Shown here piece by piece: positions 14,549 through 25,495 of a stretch of 64,000 nt of DNA. Each line of letters begins with the position of its first letter. Position 1 is the first letter of the stretch. This stretch comes from Marchantia polymorpha subsp. ruderalis. Its lineage: Eukaryota; Streptophyta; Marchantiopsida; Marchantiales; Marchantiaceae. Below the pieces are notes generated by a model. That model saw only the letters and a program-made list of their open reading frames with translations. It was not told the DNA's origin and made no database searches. The stretch lies in assembly GCA_037833965.1 (NCBI GenBank), contig AP031353.1:3660501-3724500 (forward strand), given 5' to 3'. Both the position numbers and the translations under genes were made by a program.

Positions 14549-15165
14549 GTAACGGCATATTTGTTATATTTTCAATGTATTTGTTTATCGTTCACAGTTA
14601 ATCGTTTGTCATATTTGTAATATGTACAATAAGTTTGATGTTATTATAGTTTGTAAAACTTTGACGCTAAGCAAGCACGTTGTCTAATATTTTCTACGTT
14701 CTTTCACCAGTGTGGTAACCCACTTTTTGTTTTTTTCCGGAACTAAAACATTTTTGATTAGTAAGTACCGTGGTAGCAGCTGTAAATAGTAATCGGTACG
14801 CAAAGCCAGAGTAAAAAGAGGATCGAGTACAGTCAAGGGGTTTTGGGCTTAGGCCACAGTGGAACGCTTGGAATGGAACAGGCGGTTCACGCTGCAGGAC
14901 TCGCTTTGAGCACCTTCGGCGGTAGATCACTCATAACTTCCTCAATTCTTAACGCCTTGAGTTACTTAGGGTTTTGTTGGAAAGAACTTGACGCTTTGGT
15001 TCTAACGAGCCCAAGAACGCCTAGAACGGATGAGCACTCAGGGAGTTGTGACTGTCGGAAGATGCGAAGGAGAACGCCTACGGATAGGCGGAAGGAGTTC
15101 GTCGTCGGCAGAATATCCGCCTTTGGCCCTAGATGTTCGCCTTCGGCGACGGACGTCTTCGGGTC

Positions 15166-15345
15166 AACTTCAAGTCGGCAAACTCGGAGTCGGCGAACTC
15201 GGGGTCGGCGAACTCGAGGTCGGAGAACTCGGAGTTGGCAAACTTGAGGTCGGCGAACTCGAGGTCGGAGAACTTCAAGTCGGCAAACTCGGAGTCGGCA
15301 AACTTGAGATCGGTGAACTCGAGGTCGGAGAACTCGGAGTCGGCG
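15166..15345 (+). repeat. 15-bp minisatellite, 12 units
   Basis: Twelve consecutive units close to AACTCGGAGTCGGCG with internal variation. Because 15 is a multiple of three, every frame stays open and gives repetitive peptides (for example VGELEVGEL), which should not be mistaken for a gene. A second array of six units lies at 15613-15702. The array was not seen in the other LTR copies. Confidence 0.9.
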
Positions 15346-15612
15346 AAACATCGTGCGGGCGCCTTCGGCGATAACAGATAACAAGCCTTCGACAGTGTGC
15401 CTTTGGCAAAGGATAAAGCCGGCATAACTCTTTCAACTCGTAACGGTTTGACTCACTTAGGGTCTCGTTAGAAAGAGCTCGACGCGGTCGTTCCAACGAG
15501 CCCAAGAACTCTTGAAATGGATCAAGGATCTGTGAGTTATGGGTGTCGGGAGTGACTGTTACAAATAGGCAAAGGTGCGGAAGTGCGTCTTCGGCGGTCA
15601 ACGCCTTCGGCG

Positions 15613-15702
15613 AACTCGAGGTCGGAGAACTCGGAGTCGGCGAACTTGAGGTCGGCGAACTTCAAGCCGGCGAACTCGGGGTCGGCGAACTCGAGGTCGG
15701 CG
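15613..15702 (+). repeat. 15-bp minisatellite, 6 units
   Basis: Six further units of the array at 15166-15345, placed after the next cassette copy. The position suggests that the cassette and minisatellite were duplicated together. Confidence 0.88.
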
Positions 15703-16965
15703 AACCGGATGCGGTTCAGAGATCTTACGGAGTCCATATCTTTGCGATGGACGGTCGGATGGATTTGAAATTTGATGGGGCCGTTGATCTCAGTCGGACA
15801 CGCATGCCTGCAAATATTCAGCCTCAGATCTTGGATGTAAAGACGCTGGCGGCTCTGTGCAGTAGGCTTAGGATTCAGATTTAGGGTTAGGGTTAGATTT
15901 AGGTTGTAAGTTAGAAGGGAAGGCAGCCGCCGACTCCTTAGGTGTAGGATCTGTTGCGGCTCGCACCCTAGCGGGTAGCGTAGTGTTAGTTAGGACCTTA
16001 GAGGGTATAAAGTAGTTCAAGGCGTTTTGCCTTGGAATTCTTCCAGTTCGGAAATGCAGATCAGGAACTCACTTTCTCGGCGTGTTTGTGCATTTGGTCC
16101 TGGCACCACGTAGAGGAGCTACAGCATAGTGAAGTTACCGCATGTTGTAGCTGAAGGCCTTCGGCTGAATGTTCAGAGCTAGTATACCGGTTAGAGACTT
16201 GAGTAGTGCGGATCTGCACCTGCAGGTGATTTCTGATGCTAAGAGCCGGTTGCGAGTTAGATACTTGAACAGTTCCCCCTTACTCCTTCGAGTGACATAT
16301 CCTGATTGTACTCCTACGGGAAGTTTCCCCTGAATGCCAAAGTGAAGTTTTGTTACTTCGTGTAAACCTTGGTTATCAATTCAGGTTATGTGTGTGTTAC
16401 TGGATTGTGTCTCAGTTGAGTTCTCAGTCGGGCCTGTACTCTCTTCGCTTGGTGTGAGAGTCGAGGGTGACGTCCACTGCGTATGAGGGACTTCGTTCCG
16501 AAGTGGGAAGTCCAATCCGGGTTCCCTACGCTAGTTCCTGGCGGAAGGGCTGTAAAAGCCGGAGTGGGAGTCACTACCTGCAGAGCCTCTGAGTGAACTT
16601 TTGAGATACTTTCCCCCTGAAATCCTAAGCGGAGGTCTTGACCGACCTCCGAGTTGTGCTTTTCTAGTTTCAAGTGTGTGTGTGTGTGTGTGTGTGTGTT
16701 GAGTGACTTACGCTGCACTGTGCATCCTCCGAGCATCCTCCGAGTCGAGCATCCTCCGAGTGACCTCCGAGTCGAGCATCCTCCGAGTGGCCTCCGAGTC
16801 GAGCACTGCAGTATTTCTGGGAGTGACAGTCGCCTGAGAATTCAAACTCTCCAAAAGTCTGTTAAACGTGACACTTTGTACTCTGTGTGTTGCCTCTGTC
16901 CCTGTGGGTTCGATCTTTTTACCACCATACTGCAGTTTTAGCCTTTGGTGGGTTATTACAACCAG

Positions 16966-17336
16966 GGAGTGGGTTGAATGCTTCTTAAGAAGAGCTTTAA
17001 CTCCACAAATTCTTGTGCGTGCTACAAAAGCACTGTTTGAAAATCATCAGAGCTTAGGCTATGTGCAAGGGACACCTATTAGAGATCATTATATCACATC
17101 TGCTGATGTGTATAATATCAAATTGGAACTCGACAAAGAAACTTGGAAAAGACACATGGATGTTATGGATGAAAGCAAATTCATCTCAAGTTGTTTTGTA
17201 TCAGACACCAAAAAGTGATCCATTTAAATCATTGAGACTTGCTGTTACAAGACCCTTGCTCCTAGAATGGTTGCTAAAACATGGAAATTGAGGTTGTGTT
17301 GCTATAGATGGAACGCATGGCACATAGAAGTACAAG
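16966..17336 (+). pseudogene. MULE transposase relic, middle exon
   Basis: Starts in the phase left by the donor at 14548 and reads EWVECFLRRALTPQILVRAT, HQSLGYVQGTP and SADVYNIKLELDKETW, typical of the region before the catalytic core in plant MULE/SWIM-type transposases. The frame then shifts: SSQVVLYQTPKSDPFKSL is read one frame over, with a stop at 17289-17291. CVAIDGTHGT follows, with the first catalytic Asp at 17307-17309 and another stop soon after. The exon ends TACAAG|GTAATA. Confidence 0.75.
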
Positions 17337-17649
17337 GTAATACTGTACATTCTGATGTTTTTATCATCAGGCTTCCATGATTATGTATATTCTACCTCAA
17401 TTTGCAAATTCTTCAAGATACTTGGAAAAATGACGGTTTGACCTTAACATGTCCTGTAAAACGTTATTGAACTTCTCAATGTGTGCTATATATGTTGTTT
17501 TATACACCTTGATCACGTCTAGCTTATCAATACATAAAAATAGCGAATCATTCATTTTTATCAAGTTTAGCTTAGTATCAATGAAGATGAGTACTTTGTA
17601 GACGACTGCTAACAGCAAACTCATACGTTTATTTATTTTTACGATGCAG
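17337..17649 (+). other. Intron of the MULE transposase relic
   Basis: GT at 17337 and AG at 17649 join KYK to YPLYTLMVFDEY, matching the uninterrupted family sequence (KYPLYTL). It is AT-rich with a T-rich end before GATGCAG. No gene inside; the minus-strand ORF 17397-17663 is chance. Confidence 0.7.
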
Positions 17650-18425
17650 TATCCACTATACACCCTTATGGTGTTTGACGAATATGAACATGGACATCCT
17701 ACTATTTTTGGATTACTCGAAAGAGAAGAAACACAAGATCTGGTGGAATTATTATTTGCAGTGAAGAAGATGGCCCAACATTATATCCCTGGATGGATGC
17801 CCTCTTGCTTCATGACGGATTGTGCTGACAATAAGAGACTTGCCCTAGACATTGTTTTTCCACATATCCCAGTATTTCTTTGCATATATCATGTTCGAAA
17901 AGCATGGACAAAGAAATTGATTGAGGTTGTGAGTGGTCATGAAATAGAGCTATTATGAATGATGCATAAGAAGAAATGTGCTTTGGAAGCACATTGACTG
18001 CTGATGGAGAAGAATTTGATGTGGAAAGGTCTGCTACAATGAAGCTTCTGTTATTTTACAAAAAATTTCAGCTCTCTGAGTCACAATTTGTAAAGTACTT
18101 CCAAACAAAATGGGAACCTTGTATGGGTAAGTCTAAGTTTGTAACATGTGCATACTACATGGAGTTATTACATTTTGGAAGTCGTTTTTTGCTTAATGGT
18201 CTTCCACAAGTACATATATTTTGTGATGAACGTAGAAAATTCACTCGTTTTATATTTCACTTATTGGGCTGGATCTCTATGACAACTCCGCACGTGCTGT
18301 TATTTAACAATACCACACATGTGCTACACCCGTCAGACAGATGGATGTATTATTCATGGTTTGAACTCCGGTATGTGAACATTGAAACAAAAAGGATAGT
18401 TCGAGCCAACCACCATCAGTTTTGA
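17650..18425 (+). pseudogene. MULE transposase relic, catalytic core and downstream part
   Basis: YPLYTLMVFDEYEHGHPTIF, IPGWMPSCFMTDCADNKRLA (second catalytic Asp at 17818-17820) and IPVFLCIYHVRKAW match the DDE transposase core of plant Mutator-like elements; the CxxHVxxxW part is typical. An in-frame stop follows at 17956-17958. The next open stretch (17976-18425) has a family-like FVKYFQTKWEP segment. The third catalytic acid and a SWIM zinc finger were not found, and no terminal inverted repeats could be seen. It is either a dead transposon or a decayed domesticated derivative. Confidence 0.8.
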
Positions 18426-20700
18426 ACAGTGATATCTTCTTATGGATGCGGTATGTAGCAAAGGTGAATTTTGTAGAATGCTCAAGAGTTCATTACAGTT
18501 TTTCAAGAGAGTTAGCAATCCCATTGGAGTATTGACATATGTCCAGTGTGAACTCACCTCCCGAGTAAGAAGACGGTGATCCTCATTATACTTCCTAGAC
18601 CAAAACCACAACACAGCTATAAAAGCGTTATTGGAATCAACCTTATTATCATAAAATACTCGTCTTCAATTATTAACTGCCAAATCTTCAGGCAATGCTC
18701 AGGCTAATATTTAGTATGTGAAATGAATTGTAGAAAATTGACAAGTTAGATGTGACTCCTGTACGCAAGTTTCTCTATACTCTCATTACACATTCTAGAT
18801 CCGTAAGAATCAACTTATATGATGACTGTGCATACATCCACTCCAAAAGTCAACTGTATCAATACCTGTTTTCTTTGAAGCTATCAATCTGTTGACTTGG
18901 ACATGATTTGTTTGTATGAATTATTTATTCTAAAACATAAATAGTGAAAGATTGTACAGGTTTCCGGTCACAATTGAGAAAGTTGTGTATGAATAAGCCC
19001 AGCTGCAAATCTCTGTGTAAATCATGTGAAGAAGTTCATCCTGTTTCTAGATTTCAAGAGGTGAGTATGTTGAAAGTCTGAAGGATTTTTGTGAGAACAA
19101 TTAGTAAGATTGATTGTCAATAAATGTTACAGTAGTTAGAAATTAATGGTGCAATTCATGGATTTGAAGATAAGTTTTAGACATTGATTTGAATATCATC
19201 ACGAGTATCCAACGTCCTATTGATTAGTTTTGTTGAAATAAGAATACTGGTTTTGCAAGATGCTTTTACAAGCAACATAGGATCTGGTAAGATAGTGAAA
19301 CCTTACAACCAATTTACTTTATAGGGAAGCTCTTATATTATACCTTGGAATCTGGTTGGACATAAAAAACACCTAATCCATTAATTGCAATAAAAATCTC
19401 CTCTAGCAAACTAGTGTTTTGAATTTGATGTCATTATCAACCACATCGTTCACAGCCCTATGTTATCATGATAATAATTTGATGAACTTTAGGCTCATCC
19501 ATAAGATCATTCCTTCTGAACTAAGCTTACATGCTCCTGTCCCAAAAGAAATACACATGAGCATGTGAGTGTAGTGCGTCTAGCAAGAATCAACTTTCAT
19601 CCAAAGGAAAATTCAACTTTTCTTGTACCATGCGTATTTTTCTATTTGGTCCGCACGGTCTTCAAAGTATCAAAGTCTATCAAAGTACTATGTCGTAGAA
19701 AGAATACATGGACGAGCAAAGTATTTTTGATCACTTTGTCTTTCCTTTTAGACAAAACTTATATACGCCTTAGCATACAGTTAGCATGAACTCAAGTGAT
19801 TTCCCAATATGTAATAAATATTTATAAATCATTTATTACAATTTAGATCAAACATAGTTTTTGCGTGAAGAGCGAGAGTTATACATGGATGCTTGATAAA
19901 TTCATACTTTGAGTAAGATTTAAACATTGCTTATGATCAGCTGCTAGGTATCAAACAAATGATTGAAAACACGTAATGTTATGTTCTTGAGACGCGACTT
20001 CATCTAACAAGGTCTCACCGCCACTTTTCTCAAGTTTTGTGGATAACATAAAGTGAAGAGAAGATTGCATCAAAGTATATTCACCAAGACATATGTAGCC
20101 ATAAGTATGGGAAGGTGTCCCTCAAACGCAAGATACTTCTTCAAATATTCCACAAAGAACTTTAATCTTCTTTTGAACAAGTTTGTATGATTCTACCCTT
20201 TAAGCTGACTTCGATCACAAAGGCAGTGCAAAATCATCGACTTGAGTAGATTTTTTACTCGATATCCTATAGCACGCAAGTGATTAAAACGAAATAACTC
20301 AGAGCTTGATAGCCAATTATGCCAAATAATTCCGCTATGCGTTGAAAACTTTGTTCACTGCTTGTATGTTTAGCCTGAAATTCTCTCCTCTCTCGGTTCC
20401 TTTGCCATTTTATAGCAAGGGTTGGTCCATAATGAAAAACAAGAGGAAATTTGTTAAAACTTTTATGGGTTTGGAGCTTACATGTTCATTGGCACAAATA
20501 TTTAGATTTATCATGTTCAAAAAATAAAGCTTCATCCATGCAGTGGGTTAATACTACATCTACTATTGAGAAACATTTTCAAGGCGGCCGACATAGTTTC
20601 AAGCATCGGTTGAACTGTTCCATTGTGAGGAACTATGGTGGTCAGTATGACGTTGATCAAGTTGTGAGAATAGGGATTCCCTTGTAGTTGAGTGCGGATG
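18426..20700. other. AT-rich stretch without a recognised gene
   Basis: Only scattered short open frames (for example 19565-19789, 20342-20527), none with a motif. It may hold further decayed MULE sequence, but none could be identified. Confidence 0.45.
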
Positions 20701-20750
20701 GATGCCCAGATGTTCTTATAGTCTATCGCTACGACTAAAACTCCATGTTA

Positions 20751-20788
20751 AACTAGATCGCTCCGCCGGAAAGCGGAGCGATCTAGTT
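20751..20788. repeat. Perfect hairpin, 16-bp arms, 6-nt loop
   Basis: AACTAGATCGCTCCGC, a loop of CGGAAA, then GCGGAGCGATCTAGTT. All 16 pairs are Watson-Crick. The GC-rich stem stands out in an AT-rich setting about 365 bp upstream of element C. No helitron-type CTRR end follows at the usual distance. Confidence 0.9.
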
Positions 20789-21003
20789 CAATGACTTCAA
20801 CACTCCACCTAAAAAACTGAGTTTCATCCTCAGCCAATCAGGAAGCTGCCCGCACATTCTTTCATCTTGGTTCAAAAAGAGGAGACTCGCAGCAAAAAGA
20901 AGAACTTCCGAGAGCGCTCACTGCAGGATGACACCTGCTTGGGCCTTGAAGGCCCTATATAGGAGCTATGTATAAGTTTGTGCAGCTAAACCCGTCCCTA
21001 CTT

Positions 21004-21147
21004 CACTCGAGCTCCTCTCTGCCGAGTCCATTACTTCCGGTGCTCCACCACAAGGTACAGAAGTAAACCGCTGCGCCAAAAAGTACTGTCAACATTAGGC
21101 ACATGATTTGCTCCCCTTATCCATAGTCGTGAGCATAGTGCACGTTG
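21004..21147 (+). repeat. Dispersed repeat R, left part split by element C
   Basis: Matches 1032-1170 closely (shared run GGCACATGATTTGCTCCCCT). A TATATAGG at about 20963 and the start of the similarity suggest an LTR-like or other mobile repeat. The right part resumes at 53438. The TAAAC at 21148-21152 is the left target duplication of element C. Confidence 0.75.
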
Positions 21148-21152
21148 TAAAC

Positions 21153-23513
21153 TGTGAGCACAAAACTGTGCTCACATGTCTTTTTACCCTTATGAGAGTT
21201 AAAAGTTTGGATTTAAGCTCTTCCAAAATTATGCTTGGGGTTTTCTGAAAGTTTCTGTAAGATTAGGAGTTGGTGTGATGGTTAGGGGGCAAGAGGTGCG
21301 GAAGGAGGCCTTCGGGGCAAGGCTTCGGCGAAGTGCCTTCGGTGAAGTCCCTTCGGGAAAAGGCCTTTGGCGAAGGAGTGAAACTCTCATAACGTTTTCA
21401 ATGTGTGACGCCTTGACTCAGTTAGAGTCTTGTTGGAAAGAGCTCGCGACGCTCGTTCCAACAAGACCAAGAACTCTTGAAACGGATGAGGCATCACCAA
21501 GTTAGGAGCGGCGGAAGTTTCTGATATGGAGGGCCTTCGGCGGGTTGCGCGTAGGCGGCCTGCGCGTAGGCGGCTTGCGTGTAGGACGCGGACGCCTGCG
21601 CGTAGGCGGCCTGCGCACAGGCAAACGCCTTCGGTGGAAGGGTAAAATCGTGATAACGTTTTCAATTCTTAACGGTTTGCGTTGGTTAGGGTCTCGTTGG
21701 AAAGGGCTCGACACGCTCGTTCTAACGAGCCCAAGAACGCTTGGAACAGATGAGGGCTTGGGGAGTTATGACTATCGGAAGATACGAAGACGTTCGCCTT
21801 CGGCGGAAGGAGTTCGCCTCCGCCGGGAATTCCGCCTACGCGGAAGGGAGTTTAACTTTTGTACTATGTGCGGACGGACGCCTTCGGCGGTTGCAGGCCT
21901 TCGGCGAAGCTGTAAAACCAGCATATCTTTTTCAATTCTTAGCGGTTTGACTTGATTCGGGTCTAGTTGGAAAGAACTCGATGCGCTGGTTCCAACAAGA
22001 CCAAGATCTCTTGAAACGGATCAGTCATCAATGAGTTATCAGCGTCGAAAGCAACTGTCATGGTTAAGCGAGAGGCCTTCGGCGTTAACAGTTAGAGGGG
22101 CCTTTGACCCAAGGACGACCTGCGAGTAGGCGGCCTGCGTGTAGGACGCGGACGCCTGCAAGTAGGCGGACACCGGCGGATAGGCGGACTGCGGATAGGC
22201 GGACGCCTGCGGGTAGGCGGCCTGCGGGTAGGATGCGGACGCCTGCGGATAGGCAAATGCCTTCGGCGGAAGAGTAAAACCGTCATAACTTTCGCAATTC
22301 TTATTGGTTTGACTTAGTTAGGGGCTCGTTGGAAAGACCACAACACGCTTGTTCCAACGAGACCAAGAACGTTTCAAACGAAGCAGGGATCCGTGAGTTA
22401 TGGGCGTCGGGGTGACTGTTATAGATAGGCAAAGGTGAAGAAGAGTGTCTTCGGCGGGGGGATGCCTTCGGCGGTGCGCGGAAGACAATTTTGGACGGCG
22501 GATGTTGACGTGATCATAAATAAAGACTGTACAGGTGTGGCAGCGTGGGGCATGAAGTTGCACATGGGAGCCAGGCCGTTGCCCATCATCGTGGGCTGTG
22601 GGTGACTCGGCCCTTGAACGTTGGAGAGGAATTTTTGGCCTGGGGATAGAGATCGTGTGGTGTGCCATTGTGTGGAGACGCTGGTGGGATCGGTAGGAGG
22701 ATAGAATGTGGATGTGAGTGATTTTCGCAGGGAAGTGATGAGAATTTGGAGGGGAGTGTGGAGTGTTCGAGATAAGAAGGAAGCAACCTCTCGTGGGTGG
22801 AGAGTTGTATCGTGGAGTGAAATTAGATTGGGATCTGAGATTGAGGTGCGACATCTGTGAGTGGGATCTGAGATTGAAGTGAAATCTGTGAGTGGGATCC
22901 GAGATTGAAGTGAAATCTGTGAGTGGGATCCGAGATCGAAATGTAATCTGAGAGTAAGATCTGAGATTGAAGTGTAATCTGTGAGTGAAGAACCTGAGAG
23001 TGGGATCTGAGATTGAAGTGTAATCTGTGAGTGGGAGCTGAGATCAAAGTGGAAGACCTGAGAATGGGAGCTGAGAGTGAAGCAAAATCTGAGACTGAAA
23101 TCTGACAGTCGGGATCTGAAATTGAAACTGAAAAGGGAGAGTTGAATCTGAGAAAGGAATCTGGTGGAGTCTGAAGGTGGAAGCTGAGAAATCGACACTG
23201 AAATCTGAGTAGGAATTGGGAGTGGAACTCGGAGCTAGGATAGACCACAGCGGCTGTGGTATTGAGAAAGTCACCCAGAGTTGGGTTAGATCTTCATGTA
23301 ACAAAGAGCTTGTCTGCTGCTCTTGTGGAGATAGCAGACAACAAGTTATTATTTTCAGTTTTGGATAATTTGTCTGTGAAAGAGCAAATGTTTATGATCT
23401 CATTGTCTTGAATACACTTTGACCACATGGTCGAAATCAGAGAAGTTAGATTATGGGAGCTCGAACCCCCACCTGGACTACAAACGCTGAAGGGTGGGGA
23501 GTTTAGGCTCACA
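21153..23513 (+). repeat. 5' LTR of element C (2361 bp)
   Basis: Begins with a palindrome (21153-21176) and ends TTTAGGCTCACA. It contains four ~130-bp cassettes (about 21378-21512, 21650-21781, 21920-22053, 22285-22412), CTGCG.GTAGGCGG-type repeats between them, and a 31-bp tandem array near 22860-22950. It shares a stretch near 22540-22600 with the short B-family LTRs. The 3' LTR has fewer of the GTAGGCGG units near its position 51530. Confidence 0.93.
22861..23080. repeat. 31-bp tandem repeat in the C-family LTR
   Basis: Units near GTGGGATCTGAGATTGAAGT begin at 22861, 22892 and 22923, followed by more diverged ones. The same array is at about 52780-53000 and, inverted, at about 59285-59400. 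Long open frames across it on the antisense strand are a by-product of the repeat. Confidence 0.8.
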
Positions 23514-23518
23514 TAAAA

Positions 23519-23536
23519 TGGTGCGTCTGCCGGGAG
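23519..23536 (+). other. Primer-binding site of element C
   Basis: TGGTGCGTCTGCCGGGAG lies five bases after the LTR. It has the TGG start expected for pairing with a tRNA CCA end and resembles the tRNA-Asp-type site of element B (TGGCGCCGCTGCCGGGGA), with several differences. The tRNA identity is therefore uncertain. Confidence 0.6.
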
Positions 23537-23795
23537 CCTGATCTCGTAAATGCAGAATAGGACTAGATCGCAGAAACCAAACCTGGAGCCAAGACTAGAG
23601 AAAACCGTTCGCAGTAGGAAGAAACCTGAGAATAAGGAAATCGAGGAAGAAATTAAACTTGAGATATTTCTGAATGTGGATACTGTTGATGAGTCTTTGT
23701 TAGAAGCTTTAGAGAAAACTAGCAACCTTGAGGAGAGTGGTCACTCTGCAAGCGTAGGTTGTTAAACGTCTGCAGAGATATACTCGAGGAGAAAA

Positions 23796-25484
23796 GTGAT
23801 TGTAGAACTTGACAGTGAGAAGTCGGTTGAGGAATCTGCCAGCATGGCTGACGATGGAGGGAGAGCAGGCCCTCCTCCTAGTCCTCCCATAGACCGACTC
23901 GTGAGGCCAAGAGGCCTTCCTATTCAGGTTCCACAAAATTTGGCAGCTGTGGTCATGCCACCCAATCTGCCTAAGTTCTATGGGACGAAGGATGAGGACC
24001 CTTCAAGGCACATGGAAAGATATGTTGAGAGGCTAGCTAGCTCTCTGATTACAGATCCAGGTTATTGTTTGGTCTGGTTTCCTACTACCCTGGAAGGTGA
24101 GGCGTATGAGTGGTATAGGGATCATTCTGAAGGTCATTTTGAGGGATGGGACCAGATGCAAAGGGAGTTTTTGAATGAGTTTAGGCCTGAGGTGGGGCAG
24201 GGTACTGCTTTGAGAGCTTTGGCATCATTAAAACAGGGAAGGGAAGAGGAAATCTCAGTTTACATTAGAAGATTTGATCTTGTCTGTGCACGTTTTGTGG
24301 GTACAATGCTCAATGACGATACGCTGAAACAATTTTTTATACAAGGGTTTTTCAAAGCTGCGACCATCAGAGGTGTGTTAGAGAGAAGCCCTCAAACTCT
24401 TGCTGAGGCCAAGATGGCTGCCAGAGAGATAGAGAACATTGACAAGGACTATGATAGATTGTGGAGGAAGGAGGATGAATCCATTCCTCAGTTCATCCCA
24501 ATTCGTCCAAGAGCAATTGAAGGAGACTCATGCAGGCATAGGAGTCAAGCTCCCCATTCTATCATTGAGTTAATTTCGCAGACCAAAGAAACGACACCTG
24601 TTCTAGCATTGCCAGCCCCTACGGTGGACCCTAACCTGGCAGATGTAGAGAAAAGATTGAATGCCAGTCAGGCAGGTTTTCAGGAAACCATGATGAAACA
24701 GATGCAGAGCATCACAAATCAGATGGCCTTGATGATCAGGAGTCAACAGCCAGGGCCTCCTCCTCCAGTCGAGTCAGGTAGACATTCATCAAGCCTGTGG
24801 TGTGTCCAGTGTGGTCAATCCGGGCACTCCAAACAGTTTTGTAGGGTGGTGCATAACCGTGATAATAGAATGAGCGGTGGCTAACCTGTGCAACATCAAA
24901 GGGGCCAAGGACCAAATTACCAAGGTCAAGGCGGGTACAGAGGGCCTCCTAGGGGTCAGGTTGGTCAAAATAGGGAGAGAAAAGAATTGCATGCTCTTTG
25001 TGGTAGGTGGCACTATCCAGGTCAGTGTTGGTCTGAAGTTGGGGTTAATGGGTGTAGTAACTGTGGAGGTAGTCATCCTTCTGACCAATGTCGGCAGCCA
25101 GACAAAGTTATTAGGATGCCTCAGCCTGCGGTTAGTCCTCACCAGGCTAGAGAAAATATGAGGGGTGCAAGACCACAGAATGAGCATTCTAACAATCTTA
25201 GACCCCCTAACTTGTATTATGATCATGAGAACAGCAAGCAGATATTCAATCCACCTGTTGGACTGCAAACAGTGAACAGATATATTCCTATCCAGAGTGA
25301 ACCACAAGATGAACCTCGTAGTGACAGCAGAAAACAGGTTTCATTTGCAGATCCATGTTCTTCAAACTCTCAAGATGCTAGATTTGCAAATGGCGATGAT
25401 GAAGATGTCCAGCGTGGTAGTTCTGATCTTGGTAAGGGAATAGTCGAACAGGAGCAGATCAGTGGCCTCCACATGCTAACCTGA
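23796..25484 (+). CDS. Element C gag region (fossil)
   Basis: The capsid-type part includes MPPNLPKFYGTKDEDPSRHM and WYRDHSEGHFEGWDQMQREF, typical of plant Ty3/gypsy gag. It is followed by a CCHC knuckle (CVQCGQSGHSKQFC) and further Cys/His clusters (CGRWHYPGQC, CSNCGGSHPSDQC). It would package element RNA. The region is interrupted, so it is a fossil coding region rather than a working gene. Confidence 0.85.
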
Positions 25485-25495
25485 TTACTTATAAG

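Larger units (their letters stand above)
14711..16960 (+). mobile_element. Solo LTR, B family, short form, at a splice acceptor
   Basis: Runs TGTGGTAACC to GGTTATTACA and is flanked by a perfect 5-bp duplication ACCAG (14706-14710 and 16961-16965). It has two ~130-bp cassettes (14930-15062, 15420-15555), two 15-bp minisatellite arrays, a telomere-like run near 15885, TATAAA at 16006-16011, a hairpin at 16018-16034 and a GT run near 16675. It lies inside the MULE intron, and its target CTTTCACCAG looks like that intron's 3' splice site. It lacks the U3 ORF. Confidence 0.92.

Noticed and set aside
15030-15425. Repetitive open frames giving VGEL- or SANSE-type peptides
   Set aside because: They are translations of a 15-bp minisatellite, open in all frames because the period is a multiple of three.
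20751-20800. Helitron 3' end at the 16-bp hairpin
   Set aside because: No CTRR terminus at the usual 10-12 nt after the stem, and no TC start found upstream.
21541-22260. CRISPR-like look of spaced GTAGGCGG/GCCTGCG repeats
   Set aside because: Spacing and units are irregular, they lie within an LTR, and the genome is eukaryotic.
22318-23304. Long minus-strand open frames (Ser/His/Ile/Pro-rich) in the C-family LTR, also at 52339-53193 and plus strand 59058-59940
   Set aside because: They run antisense across the 31-bp tandem array; the periodic peptides follow the DNA repeat and no domain is recognisable.
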